This document shows positions 26,716 through 34,575 of a DNA stretch of 64,000 bases, piece after piece (within the stretch, counting starts at the first letter, position 1; every line of letters starts with the position of its first letter). Under the pieces are notes generated by a model that was not told the DNA's origin, searched no databases, and saw only the letters and a program-made list of their open reading frames with translations. The stretch spans positions 372,001 through 436,000 of the forward strand of contig NZ_BMVM01000002.1 of assembly GCF_014650715.1 (NCBI RefSeq), in the 5' to 3' direction. The stretch is from Streptomyces bluensis. GTDB lineage: Bacteria > Actinomycetota > Actinomycetes > Streptomycetales > Streptomycetaceae. The translations under genes and the position numbers were made by a program.

Positions 26716-27315
26716 GTGTTCCGTAGCCGTGCCAAGAGCGAGAAGGACCGTGCGGCCGACAAGGCGCCGGTGACCGACTCCCCCCAGACCCGTGACCCGC
26801 AGGCCCCCAAGGGCCGCCCCACGCCCAAGCGCAGTGAGGCCCAGGCCCAGCGCCGCAGCGTCGCCAACACGCCGACGACGCGCAAGGAGGCCTCCAAGCG
26901 CGCTCGGGACGAGCGCCGGGCCGCGCTGGAGAAGCAGCGCCAGGCGCTGGCAGGTGGTGACGAGCGCTACCTGCCCGTCCGTGACAAGGGCCCGGTGCGG
27001 AAGTTCGCGCGTGACTTCGTGGACTCGCGGTTCTCCATCGCCGAGTTCTTCCTGCCGCTGGCCGTGATCATCCTCGTGCTGAGCATGGTGCGGGTGGCGT
27101 CGCTGCAGAACATCGCGCTGCTGCTGTGGCTCTTCGTGATCGTGCTGATCGTGGTCGACTCGATCTGGATCGGCTTCCGGCTGAGGAAGCAGCTGACCGA
27201 GCGTTTCCCCGACCAGAACAGGCGCGGAGCCGTCGCCTACGCCCTGATGCGTACCCTCCAGATGCGTCGCCTCCGGCTGCCGAAGCCGCAGGTCAAGCGC
27301 GGAGAGCGGCCCTGA
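26716..27315 (+). CDS. DUF3043 membrane protein
   Basis: The 199-residue protein starts VFRSRAKSEKDRAADK. It has a highly charged cytoplasmic N-terminus (1-85) and then two membrane helices at about 104-125 (FFLPLAVIILVLSMVRVA) and 128-150 (LLLWLFVIVLIVVDSIWIGF), with a basic C-terminal tail. This matches the actinobacterial DUF3043 family, of unknown function. I start at the GTG 26716 because family members begin MFRSR; the frame is open 25 codons upstream. The TACCCT box 9 bp ahead suggests a leaderless mRNA. The next gene overlaps its stop codon. Confidence 0.88.
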   Translation: MFRSRAKSEKDRAADKAPVTDSPQTRDPQAPKGRPTPKRSEAQAQRRSVANTPTTRKEASKRARDERRAALEKQRQALAGGDERYLPVRDKGPVRKFARDFVDSRFSIAEFFLPLAVIILVLSMVRVASLQNIALLLWLFVIVLIVVDSIWIGFRLRKQLTERFPDQNRRGAVAYALMRTLQMRRLRLPKPQVKRGERP

Positions 27316-28109
27316 GCACGACGTCTTTCTCCGAGGACGCGGCTCAGACCCGGCACAGCGGGCCGGGCGGGCTGCGTGATGTCGTACGGCAGGAGCTGGT
27401 GGCCCGGCAGCTCGACGAGCAGATGACCGAGCGGTTCCCCGTCGGGCAGCGGCTGCGGGTCCTGGACGTCGGCATGGGCCAGGGCACCCAGGCGCTGCGG
27501 CTGGCCCGGGCCGGTCACAAGGTGACCGGTGTCGAGCAGGACGCGACGATGCTCGCCCTGGCCCGGGAGGCCCTCGCCGCCGAGCCCGAGGGGATACGCA
27601 GCCGCGTCCGGCTGGTCGAGAGCGACGGCCGGGACACGGGCGTGCACTTCCTGCCGGGCAGCTTCGACGTGGTGCTGTGTCACGGGGTGCTGATGTACGT
27701 CGAGAACCCGGACGCGCTGCTGGCGGGCCTGGCCCGGATGCTGGCGCCCGGGGGGCTTATCTCGCTCCTCGTACGGAACGGGGACGCGCTCGCCATGCGG
27801 CCGGGACTGGCCGGGGACTGGGCGACGGCGCTGGCCTCCTTCGACACCACCGCCTCCACGAATCGACTGGGTGTCGACGTCCGCGCCGACCGTCTGAACG
27901 CCCTCACGTCGGCCCTCGCGGGCATCGGCGCCCCGCTCCACACCTGGTACGGCGTCCGGATCTTCACGGACCTCGCGTCGGACGACGCCCCTGTCCCTCA
28001 GAACCCCGAGAACATGGCCGCGCTGCTGGCGGCGGAGGAACGGGCCGGGCGGACGGATCCGTACCGCGGGGTCGCGGCTCTGCTGCACCTGTGCGGGGTG
28101 CGGGGTTAG
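27312..28109 (+). CDS. Class I SAM-dependent methyltransferase
   Basis: The protein carries a Rossmann-type methyltransferase domain with motif I VLDVGMGQGTQALRLA, motif II GVEQDATMLALAREAL, and the FDVVLCHGVLMYVENPDALL and LAPGGLISLLVRNG segments. It is about 265 residues. No ATG or GTG lies near the start of similarity. A CTG at 27312 overlapping the DUF3043 stop (CTGA) is the most natural start, giving LSTTSFSEDAAQ, but this is a guess; the frame is open further upstream inside the DUF3043 gene. The arrangement implies translational coupling. Substrate unknown; it resembles the SmtA/CmoM type. Confidence 0.85.
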   Translation: MSTTSFSEDAAQTRHSGPGGLRDVVRQELVARQLDEQMTERFPVGQRLRVLDVGMGQGTQALRLARAGHKVTGVEQDATMLALAREALAAEPEGIRSRVRLVESDGRDTGVHFLPGSFDVVLCHGVLMYVENPDALLAGLARMLAPGGLISLLVRNGDALAMRPGLAGDWATALASFDTTASTNRLGVDVRADRLNALTSALAGIGAPLHTWYGVRIFTDLASDDAPVPQNPENMAALLAAEERAGRTDPYRGVAALLHLCGVRG

Positions 28110-28198
28110 GGCGCCTTCGATGGCTCAGGGCCCTGGCCCCAAGGCAAGGCCCGCACCCCGCACCGGCGGAACGGCCCGCAGAACGGCCCGCGGCGGAG

Positions 28199-28405
28199 CT
28201 ACTCCGCGTGCAGGTTCATCGGCCCGTAGACCTGCGTCGTGTCCTCGAACAGCCGGACCTGGTCCGCGCCCCCCTCGCGCAGGGTCTTCCAGTGCTCACC
28301 GATCCAGGACTCGGCATCCCCCTGCGTGGTGAAGTCGTCGGGCTGCACCGCGGGCTGGACCTCCGCCCCGTCGGCCTTCTCGAACCGCCACGTCCATGCC
28401 GCCAT
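28199..28405 (-). CDS. Small conserved protein, 68 aa, unknown function
   Basis: This small reading frame is embedded in a much longer non-coding frame. It starts at the ATG 28405, preceded by GGAGG 6 bp upstream, and reads MAAWTWRFEKADG...YGPMNLHAE. It is acidic, Trp-containing and has no Cys, signal or membrane helix. I recall near-identical short proteins in other streptomycetes at this locus. It converges on the methyltransferase gene and diverges from cobU across 154 bp. Function cannot be assigned. Confidence 0.75.
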   Translation of the reverse strand: MAAWTWRFEKADGAEVQPAVQPDDFTTQGDAESWIGEHWKTLREGGADQVRLFEDTTQVYGPMNLHAE

Positions 28406-28559
28406 GTGAGCCTCCATAGGAATCCACCCGGTACCGATACACAGTACCGAGCAAGATCCGGTTCCGGCCCGGAGTATCTTCGACTGGTGTGGCGGCCCTG
28501 AGCCTGGTCGGACGCACAAGACCTGCGGGCACCGCGAACGACACGGGAAAATCGGGGCC

Positions 28560-29762
28560 GTGGAACTGACACTGCTCGGCACCGGCGCCCCTGAGGGCCT
28601 CCCCCGCCCCGACTGCCCCTGCGCGGCCTGCGCGCACTCGCTGGGTGCCGACGCGCGCGCGGCGACCGCGCTGCTGGTCGACGGCACGCTGCTGCTCGAC
28701 CTGACGCCCGGCGCCGCCCTCGCCGCGGCCCGCTCCGGGCACACGCTGGCCGGCGTACGGCAGGTGCTGCTCTCCCATCCGCACGGCGGGCCCGCGGTCG
28801 AGGTCCCGGCGGGGCTGCCGCAGCCCGGACGGGTGCCGGACGGAAGGGAGTTGGCGCTGCTGACCGGGCATCGGGTGCGGGCGGTGGCGATGGACACGCC
28901 GGGAACGGGGTACGCGGTGACGGGACCGGACGGGCAGCGGCTGCTGTACCTGCCGCCGGGCGCCGCGCCCGCGGGGATCGAGGGGCAGTCCGCCGAGTCG
29001 TACGACATGGTCCTCGCCGATGTCGCGGGACGGCCGGACGCGCTGGCGCGGCTGCGGGCGGTGGGGGCCCTCGGGCCGGCGACCGACGTGGTCGCCGTGC
29101 ACCTCGACCACGATGTGCCGCCCGGCGCCGAACTCGGCCGGCGACTGGCGGCGGCCGGGGCACGGGCCGTGCCGGACGGTACGACGCTGACCGTGGGCGT
29201 GTACCAGGACGTACCGGAGGTGCCCCGGCGCACCCTCGTGCTGGGCGGGGCACGGTCCGGGAAGTCGGTGGAGGCCGAGCGGCGCCTGGAGTCCTTCCCT
29301 GACGTGCTGTACGTGGCGACCGGCGGGACGCGGAACGAGGACAGCGAGTGGGCGGCCCGTGTGTCCGCCCACCGTGAGCGGCGGCCCGGCTCGTGGCACA
29401 CCGTCGAGACCTGCGACCTGGTGCCCCTGCTGAAGGACGACGGTCCGCCCCTGCTGATCGACTGTCTGTCGCTGTGGCTGACCGACGCGATGGACTCCGT
29501 CGACGCCTGGGACGACGCCGAGTGGGCCGGCGGGGGCGAACGGGCGCTGCGGGCGCGGGTGCGGGAACTGACCGAGGCCGTCCGCGAGACCCGCCGCACG
29601 GTCGTCGCGGTGTCGAACGAGGTGGGCTCGGGGATCGTCCCCGCGACGGCGTCGGGGCGCCGCTACCGGGACGAACTCGGGCGTCTGAACGCGGCGTTCG
29701 CAGGCGAGTGCGAGCATGTGCTGCTGGTGGTGGCGGGGCAGGCGCTGCCGCTACGTGGTTGA
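28560..29762 (+). CDS. cobU: Adenosylcobinamide kinase/guanylyltransferase CobU with N-terminal MBL-like domain
   Basis: The C-terminal half (about 222-400) is CobU, which phosphorylates adenosylcobinamide and then transfers GMP to activate it for nucleotide-loop assembly. It has the P-loop GGARSGKS at 229-236, the YVATGGTRNEDSEWAARVSAHRERR segment and VSNEVGSGIVP. The N-terminal 215 residues resemble a metallo-beta-lactamase fold (MELTLLGTGAP, a CxxC-like pair CPCAAC, HLDHD at 181-185), but the HxHxDH motif is reduced to HPHGGP at 73-78, so metal binding is probably impaired. The start is GTG at 28560. The end overlaps the convergent methyltransferase gene by 12 bp. CobT and CobS follow within 5 kb. 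Confidence 0.93.
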   Translation: MELTLLGTGAPEGLPRPDCPCAACAHSLGADARAATALLVDGTLLLDLTPGAALAAARSGHTLAGVRQVLLSHPHGGPAVEVPAGLPQPGRVPDGRELALLTGHRVRAVAMDTPGTGYAVTGPDGQRLLYLPPGAAPAGIEGQSAESYDMVLADVAGRPDALARLRAVGALGPATDVVAVHLDHDVPPGAELGRRLAAAGARAVPDGTTLTVGVYQDVPEVPRRTLVLGGARSGKSVEAERRLESFPDVLYVATGGTRNEDSEWAARVSAHRERRPGSWHTVETCDLVPLLKDDGPPLLIDCLSLWLTDAMDSVDAWDDAEWAGGGERALRARVRELTEAVRETRRTVVAVSNEVGSGIVPATASGRRYRDELGRLNAAFAGECEHVLLVVAGQALPLRG

Positions 29763-30734
29763 TGTCGCGGGGCTGCCGGCCGGCCGGCGCGCGATGATCC
29801 GGTACGCGTTGGAGAAACGGGTACGGCTCAGCAGCGGGGCGAGCCCGATGTCCAGGGCCGCGGCCGAGGCCAGGAGGGGCGCGCAGGCCCGGGTCAGCGC
29901 CGTACGGGCGCGCAGGCGGGCCAGCACCAGACAGAGGGCGCCGGTCAGGTCGTACGGGATGTGCGGGGCGCGCCGGTCCGTGGCGACGACCTCGCAGCCC
30001 TGCGCCTGGAGTTCCCGCACCAGGTTCCGCCGTGGCATCAGGTGCAGATGGCGCGGCTGGTCGTACGCCACCCACCAGGTGCCGAGCAGCGTGCCGAACG
30101 CGCAGGCGGGGTCGGGGACTTCGACGAGGAGATGGCCGCCGGGGCGGAGCACGTCGAGGGCGGCGCGGAGTTCCGCGCGCGGGTCGGGGCTGTGCTCCAG
30201 GTGGTGGACCATGCTGACCACGTCGTAGCGTCCGCGCAGCCGGCCGGTGATCTCCGGGTCGGCGAGCAGACCCTGGTGGGCCTCCTCGATCCGCCCGGCG
30301 GCACGGGCCCGCTGGACACGCGGTGTGGCGTCGAGCCCGTCGAAGGAGGTGTACGCGTGCACCTCCTTCGCGATCTCCGGGAACTGCCCGTGACCGGTGC
30401 CGACGTCGAGCCAGCTCTCGGGCTCGGCGTACGGGAGCATCGCGCGGGCGGCGGCCCGGTGGCGCCGCCGGATGCCGCGGGCGCCGAGGACGCGTTCGAC
30501 GGAGGGGTCGGGGCGCCCGCGGGTGTCCCTGGCGGCCAGTGCCTCCTCGGTGAGCCGCGGGTTCTGGAAGGTGTGGCCGCAGTCCCGGCACTCGTCGACC
30601 GCGAACGTGCCCGGGGTGCGCCGCCCAGGATCGGGGGTACGGACGCGGGTGCGCAGTCGCCGCGCACCGCACCAGGGGCAGTCGTCGCGGCGCGGTTCGT
30701 GGAACGGCGCGTGGAACGGCTCGTGGAACGACAT
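29751..30734 (-). CDS. Class I methyltransferase with N-terminal zinc-ribbon
   Basis: This 327-residue protein opens with a His/Pro-rich region and two CxxC pairs (Cys19/Cys22 and Cys49/Cys52, in DDCPWCG and DECRDCG), likely a zinc-ribbon. The methyltransferase core has motif I WLDVGTGHGQFPEIA and the YDVVSMVHHLEHSPDP and RPGGHLLVEVPDP segments. This combination is typical of actinobacterial methyltransferases acting on sugars or small metabolites, but the substrate is open. MSFHEPFHAPFHEP (ATG 30734) is preferred over an upstream in-frame ATG that would run into the divergent spacer. Its 3' end overlaps cobU. Confidence 0.86.
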   Translation of the reverse strand: MSFHEPFHAPFHEPRRDDCPWCGARRLRTRVRTPDPGRRTPGTFAVDECRDCGHTFQNPRLTEEALAARDTRGRPDPSVERVLGARGIRRRHRAAARAMLPYAEPESWLDVGTGHGQFPEIAKEVHAYTSFDGLDATPRVQRARAAGRIEEAHQGLLADPEITGRLRGRYDVVSMVHHLEHSPDPRAELRAALDVLRPGGHLLVEVPDPACAFGTLLGTWWVAYDQPRHLHLMPRRNLVRELQAQGCEVVATDRRAPHIPYDLTGALCLVLARLRARTALTRACAPLLASAAALDIGLAPLLSRTRFSNAYRIIARRPAGSPATSTT

Positions 30735-30869
30735 CGCGGCTCCTGCCTCGTCGAGCAGATTTGTGACATTCCAGAACAAAGGGAACGTAGGGGATCACCA
30801 TCCCTGGTGCAATGACGTGGCGTTGATGTGGCGCCGCCGTGTTCGAGCGCTGCCGGTACTGTTCGGCGA

Positions 30870-31973
30870 ATGAGCTCGCTTAATCTCGACGACTTCACCG
30901 ATCTGATCGAGCGCCCCGACGGCGGGGTGCGCCGCGATGCCGAGGCGCGGCGGGAGCGGCAGATCGTGCCGCCGGGCGCGCTGGGGCGCCTCGACGACCT
31001 GGGCGAGTGGCTGGCGGCGGCGCAGGCCTCCGTGCCGGTGCGGCCGGTCACCCGGCCGCGTGTGGTGCTGTTCGCGGGTGACCACGGCGTCGCCGGGCTC
31101 GGCGTCTCCTCGCGGCCCGCGGGCTCGGCGCACGAGCTGGTGCGGGCGGTGCTCGACGGCGGCAGCCCGGTGTCGGTGCTGGCCCGGCGGCTCGACGTGC
31201 CCGTACGCGTGGTGGACATGGCGCTGGACTGCGCCCCGGAGGAGCTGCCGGACGAGGTCGTACGGCACCGGGTGCGGCGCGGGTCCGGGCGGATCGACGT
31301 CGAGGACGCGCTGACCCTTCAGGAGGCGGAGGCGGCGTTCCTGGCGGGGGTCGCGGTCGCGGACGAGGAGGCCGACTCGGGTACGGATCTGGTGGTCCTC
31401 GGGGATGTGAGCGTCGGGGGGACCACCGCGGCGGCGGTGCTGGTGGCGGCGCTGTGTGGCACGGACGCGTCCGTCGTCACCGGGCGGGGCGGGGTGCCGA
31501 TCGACGACCTGGCGTGGATGCGGAAGTGCGCGGCCGTGCGGGACGCCCTGCGGCGGGCCCGGCCGGTGCTCGGGGACCAGTTGCAGTTGTTGGCGACGGT
31601 GGGCGGCGCCGACCTGGCCGCGATGACGGGCTTCCTGCTCCAGAGCGCCGTACGCAAGACCCCGGTGATCCTGGACGGCGTCGTCTCGGCCGCGTGCGCC
31701 CTCGTCGGCCAGCGGGTCGCCTTCCGGGCGCCGGACTGGTGGCTGGCCGGACACAACAGCGGTGAGCCGGCCCAGGCGAAGGCCCTCGACCGCATGGCCA
31801 TCGAGCCGCTCCTCGACCACGGCGTGCGCGTCGGGGAGGGCGCGGGCGCGCTCCTGGCCCTGCCGCTGGTCCAGGCGGCGGCCGCCCTGGTGGCGGAGCT
31901 GCCGGAGAAGCAGCCGGAGCCGGAGGAACAGCCGGAGCCGGAGAAGCAGGAGAATTCGCCCGCGGCCGGCTGA
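30870..31973 (+). CDS. cobT: Nicotinate-nucleotide--dimethylbenzimidazole phosphoribosyltransferase CobT
   Basis: CobT makes alpha-ribazole phosphate, the lower-ligand nucleotide of cobalamin, from nicotinate mononucleotide and dimethylbenzimidazole. The 367 residues show the family landmarks: PPGALGRLDDLGEWLA near the N-terminus, FAGDHGVAGLGVS, GDVSVGGTTAAAVL, and the C-terminal LLDHGVRVGEGAGALLALPLVQAA containing the catalytic glutamate. The tail is a Pro/Glu/Gln repeat (EKQPEPEEQPEPEKQE). The start is ATG at 30870 rather than an in-frame GTG 14 codons upstream. It stands alone, diverging from the zinc-ribbon methyltransferase gene. Confidence 0.95.
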   Translation: MSSLNLDDFTDLIERPDGGVRRDAEARRERQIVPPGALGRLDDLGEWLAAAQASVPVRPVTRPRVVLFAGDHGVAGLGVSSRPAGSAHELVRAVLDGGSPVSVLARRLDVPVRVVDMALDCAPEELPDEVVRHRVRRGSGRIDVEDALTLQEAEAAFLAGVAVADEEADSGTDLVVLGDVSVGGTTAAAVLVAALCGTDASVVTGRGGVPIDDLAWMRKCAAVRDALRRARPVLGDQLQLLATVGGADLAAMTGFLLQSAVRKTPVILDGVVSAACALVGQRVAFRAPDWWLAGHNSGEPAQAKALDRMAIEPLLDHGVRVGEGAGALLALPLVQAAAALVAELPEKQPEPEEQPEPEKQENSPAAG

Positions 31974-32143
31974 TCCGACGGCCGCCGCCGACCTACCATC
32001 GCGTTGAGCGGACCGGGTACGAGGTCCGTCACCGCCCGCGAGAGCGGGATCACTCCGGTCCCGCTCAACTTGCCCCCGCGCCGTTCGGTCTTCGCACACG
32101 GCAGGCAGCAAGGGCGGGCCGGACGGCGACGGAGGACGGGCGC

Positions 32144-32908
32144 ATGAGAGTCGGCGCGGCGGATGAGGGCCGGCGGATGAGTACGCGGTCGAGCGACCGC
32201 GACAGCGCCCTCGTGCGGCTGGTCCGGGCCGAGTGGGGGCGGCTGTACGACACCGTGTGCCCGGTGGTGGCGCGCGAGCGCTTCAGGGCCGTGCCGCTGG
32301 CTCTCGCCTCGGTGGGCCTCAGCGCGCTCCTGCACTTCGTGCACGGCCGGTCGTGGGGGTACGGGTTCGTTCAGGACGTCGGTGCCGTACGCGCCGACGA
32401 TCCCCTCTGGCTCGCCCTGCTGCGCACGCCGCTCTCCCTCTTCGTACCGGCCCTGGACCTGCCGGTGTGGGGCGGACTCCTGCAGATCCTGGTCGTGTTC
32501 GGGATCGCGGAGATCACCCTGGGCCGTCGGCGGACACTCGCCGTCGCGTACGTCGCCACGCTGGCAGGCACGCTGTACGCGTGCGTGGGCGTCGCCCTCG
32601 GCCCGGACATGTTCTTCGGGCTGCCCGCGTCGGACGGGCGGATCGTGGACACCGGGCCGTCGGCCGCCGCGGTCGGGCTCGCCGTGTTCGTGGGCTGCCG
32701 CTACCGGGCGTACGTCACGACGGCCGCGGTGGTCGTGGCGATGGTCGTCGAGCTGCTGCTGAAGGACAACCTCGCGGGCAGGGAGCACCTGGCGGCGATC
32801 GCGGCGGTGCTGGTGCTGTGCGCGGTCTCGAAGTGGCGTCAGCGGCGGTCGGCGGTGTGCACGGACGCTTCGGTCGGGCCGTCGGGCGCGCCGCCGATCC
32901 AGTCCTGA
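32144..32908 (+). CDS. Rhomboid-like integral membrane protein
   Basis: The 254-residue protein has about six hydrophobic helices between residues 48 and 235. It keeps a rhomboid-like spacing: a GIAEITLGRRRTLAVAYVATLAG segment similar to the E-x-x-x-G of rhomboid helix 2-3, a TGPSAAAVG motif where rhomboid proteases have GxSG, and a His in AGREHLAAIAA where the second catalytic residue would lie. The fourth residue of GxSG is Ala, so activity is uncertain. The start is ATG at 32144 or 32177. Its last 70 bp overlap the convergent gene at 32839-33612. Confidence 0.8.
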   Translation: MRVGAADEGRRMSTRSSDRDSALVRLVRAEWGRLYDTVCPVVARERFRAVPLALASVGLSALLHFVHGRSWGYGFVQDVGAVRADDPLWLALLRTPLSLFVPALDLPVWGGLLQILVVFGIAEITLGRRRTLAVAYVATLAGTLYACVGVALGPDMFFGLPASDGRIVDTGPSAAAVGLAVFVGCRYRAYVTTAAVVVAMVVELLLKDNLAGREHLAAIAAVLVLCAVSKWRQRRSAVCTDASVGPSGAPPIQS

Positions 32909-33612
32909 ACCCTGCGGCTCAGCCCCGCCCAGCGGCGGTCGTGGTGGAAGGCGCGCAGCTGGGATCTGGCGCGGGCACGCGGGCGGCGGCGGTAGAAGCG
33001 CCTGGCCCACGGCGAGTCGGGGCGGGCCAGCCGGATCGCCCCGATCACCGCGATGAAGGGGACGATCACGCCGAAGAGCGCGACGCGGGCCTTGCCCTTG
33101 CTGAGGGAGAGCAACGCGAAGAGGAAGTTCAGGCTGACGCTGAGGATCGCCGAGCCGCGGTCCGCCAGTTCCTGCCGGCCCACGTCGTTGACGCCGAACG
33201 GCAGGAAGCCGCAGAGCACCAGGCCGACGAGAGCCGCCGTCATCACGACCATCTCGACGCTCTTGCGGCCCTGTTCGGTCCAGTACACGTCGTGGAGGTG
33301 CAGGATCAGCGCGAACTCGTCCAGCACCAGGCCCACGCCCACCCCGAACAGCACCGCGCACAGGGCGGGGCCGACCCCTTGCCGCCCGCTCGCCACCGCG
33401 CCGAAGCCGCCGGCCACCATCAGCAGGACCCCGGGGACCACGTGGTGGATGTGCACACCGCCGGAGTCGATGTTGCGGAACGGCCCCTTGCCCGCGCGGA
33501 TCATGCGGGTGACGACCCGGGTGATCACGAACGTCAGCACGAAGGCGGTGAGGGCGAGCAGGAGGGGGAGTTTGCCCGGCTCGATGATGTTCCGGTACCA
33601 CCAATGACCCAT
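32839..33612 (-). CDS. Integral membrane protein of unknown function
   Basis: The 257-residue protein has about six membrane helices (first at 15-37, last near 165-190) and a strongly basic C-terminus (RRFYRRRPRARARSQLRAFHHDRR). A polar cluster GGVHIHHVVPG (about 50-60) and LDEFALILHLHDVYW (about 98-112) contains His, Asp and Glu that could bind a metal. I do not recognise the family by name, though similar proteins are common in actinobacteria. It converges with the rhomboid-like gene with a 70-bp coding overlap and diverges from cobS by 85 bp. Confidence 0.78.
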   Translation of the reverse strand: MGHWWYRNIIEPGKLPLLLALTAFVLTFVITRVVTRMIRAGKGPFRNIDSGGVHIHHVVPGVLLMVAGGFGAVASGRQGVGPALCAVLFGVGVGLVLDEFALILHLHDVYWTEQGRKSVEMVVMTAALVGLVLCGFLPFGVNDVGRQELADRGSAILSVSLNFLFALLSLSKGKARVALFGVIVPFIAVIGAIRLARPDSPWARRFYRRRPRARARSQLRAFHHDRRWAGLSRRVQDWIGGAPDGPTEASVHTADRR

Positions 33613-33697
33613 ATGCGCACTTTAGTCACGATTTCTGCCGCCACCCGCTCCATGGCCCGCCGACGGTGGCCCCGAAGCCGCCGGATACCCTGCGCCG

Positions 33698-34507
33698 ATG
33701 TCCACGCCGGTGTCCACGCCCTCCGTCCCCGACGGCCTGCGCTTCGCCTTCGGCACCCTGACCGTGCTGCCCGTCACCGTGACCCGCTGGGACCGTGACG
33801 CCGCACGCGCCGGGATGCTGTGCGCGCCGGTCGCCGGTCTGGTCGTCGGGCTCCTCTCCGCCGCACTCGGACTGCTGCCGCTCCTGCTCGGCGCGGGCCC
33901 CCTGCTCGCGGCCGTCGCCACCACCGCCGTGTCCGCCGTCCTGACCCGGGGCCTGCATCTCGACGGCCTCGCCGACACGGCCGACGGGCTCGGCAGCGGC
34001 AAACCCGCCGAGGACGCGCTGCGGATCATGAAGCAGTCGGACATCGGTCCGTTCGGCGTCCTCACCCTGGTCTTCGTACTCCTCGCCCAAGTCGCCGCAC
34101 TGGCCGAGGCGTACGGGCAGTCCTGGGCCCGGGGCGCCCTCGCCGCCGTCGTCGCGGCGACCACGGCCCGGCTCGCCCTGACCCTGGCCGCGCGCACGGG
34201 CGTGCCGCCGGCCCGGCCCGAGGGGCTGGGCGCGGCGGTGGCGGGCACGGTGCCCGCACGGTACGCGGCTCTCGTGGCGGGCCTGGTGGTGTGCGCCGCG
34301 GCCGGGGTGAGCACGCTCCTCGGGCCGTACGACGCCGCCCTCGGTACGGCCCTCCCGGTCGTCCTCGCGGTCGCCCTCGCCTGTGCCGCCGCCGAGGCGC
34401 TGCTGCGGCACTGCACGCGCCGCTTCGGCGGGGTGACGGGTGATGTGTTCGGCGCGCTGGCGGAGACGGCGGCGACGGCGACGCTGGTCGTGCTCTCGTT
34501 CGGATGA
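33698..34507 (+). CDS. cobS: Adenosylcobinamide-GDP ribazoletransferase CobS
   Basis: CobS joins adenosylcobinamide-GDP and alpha-ribazole in the membrane, the last nucleotide-loop step of cobalamin synthesis. The 269-residue protein shows FAFGTLTVLPV near the start, the metal-binding LDGLADTADGLGSGKPAEDALRIMKQSDIGPFG block (about 88-120) and six or seven hydrophobic helices. ATG codons at 33698 and 33710 are both possible. Together with cobU and cobT it completes the loop-assembly pathway within 6 kb, although other genes are interleaved. Confidence 0.94.
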   Translation: MSTPVSTPSVPDGLRFAFGTLTVLPVTVTRWDRDAARAGMLCAPVAGLVVGLLSAALGLLPLLLGAGPLLAAVATTAVSAVLTRGLHLDGLADTADGLGSGKPAEDALRIMKQSDIGPFGVLTLVFVLLAQVAALAEAYGQSWARGALAAVVAATTARLALTLAARTGVPPARPEGLGAAVAGTVPARYAALVAGLVVCAAAGVSTLLGPYDAALGTALPVVLAVALACAAAEALLRHCTRRFGGVTGDVFGALAETAATATLVVLSFG

Positions 34508-34575
34508 CTCCGGAAGACTCCTGCTGACTTGCCCGGAAGGCTCCGGATGACTTGGGATGACGTGGACGGCGGCTC

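Noticed and set aside
28406..28559. Cobalamin riboswitch before cobU
   Set aside because: No B12-box-like conserved core was seen and the spacer is only 154 bp.
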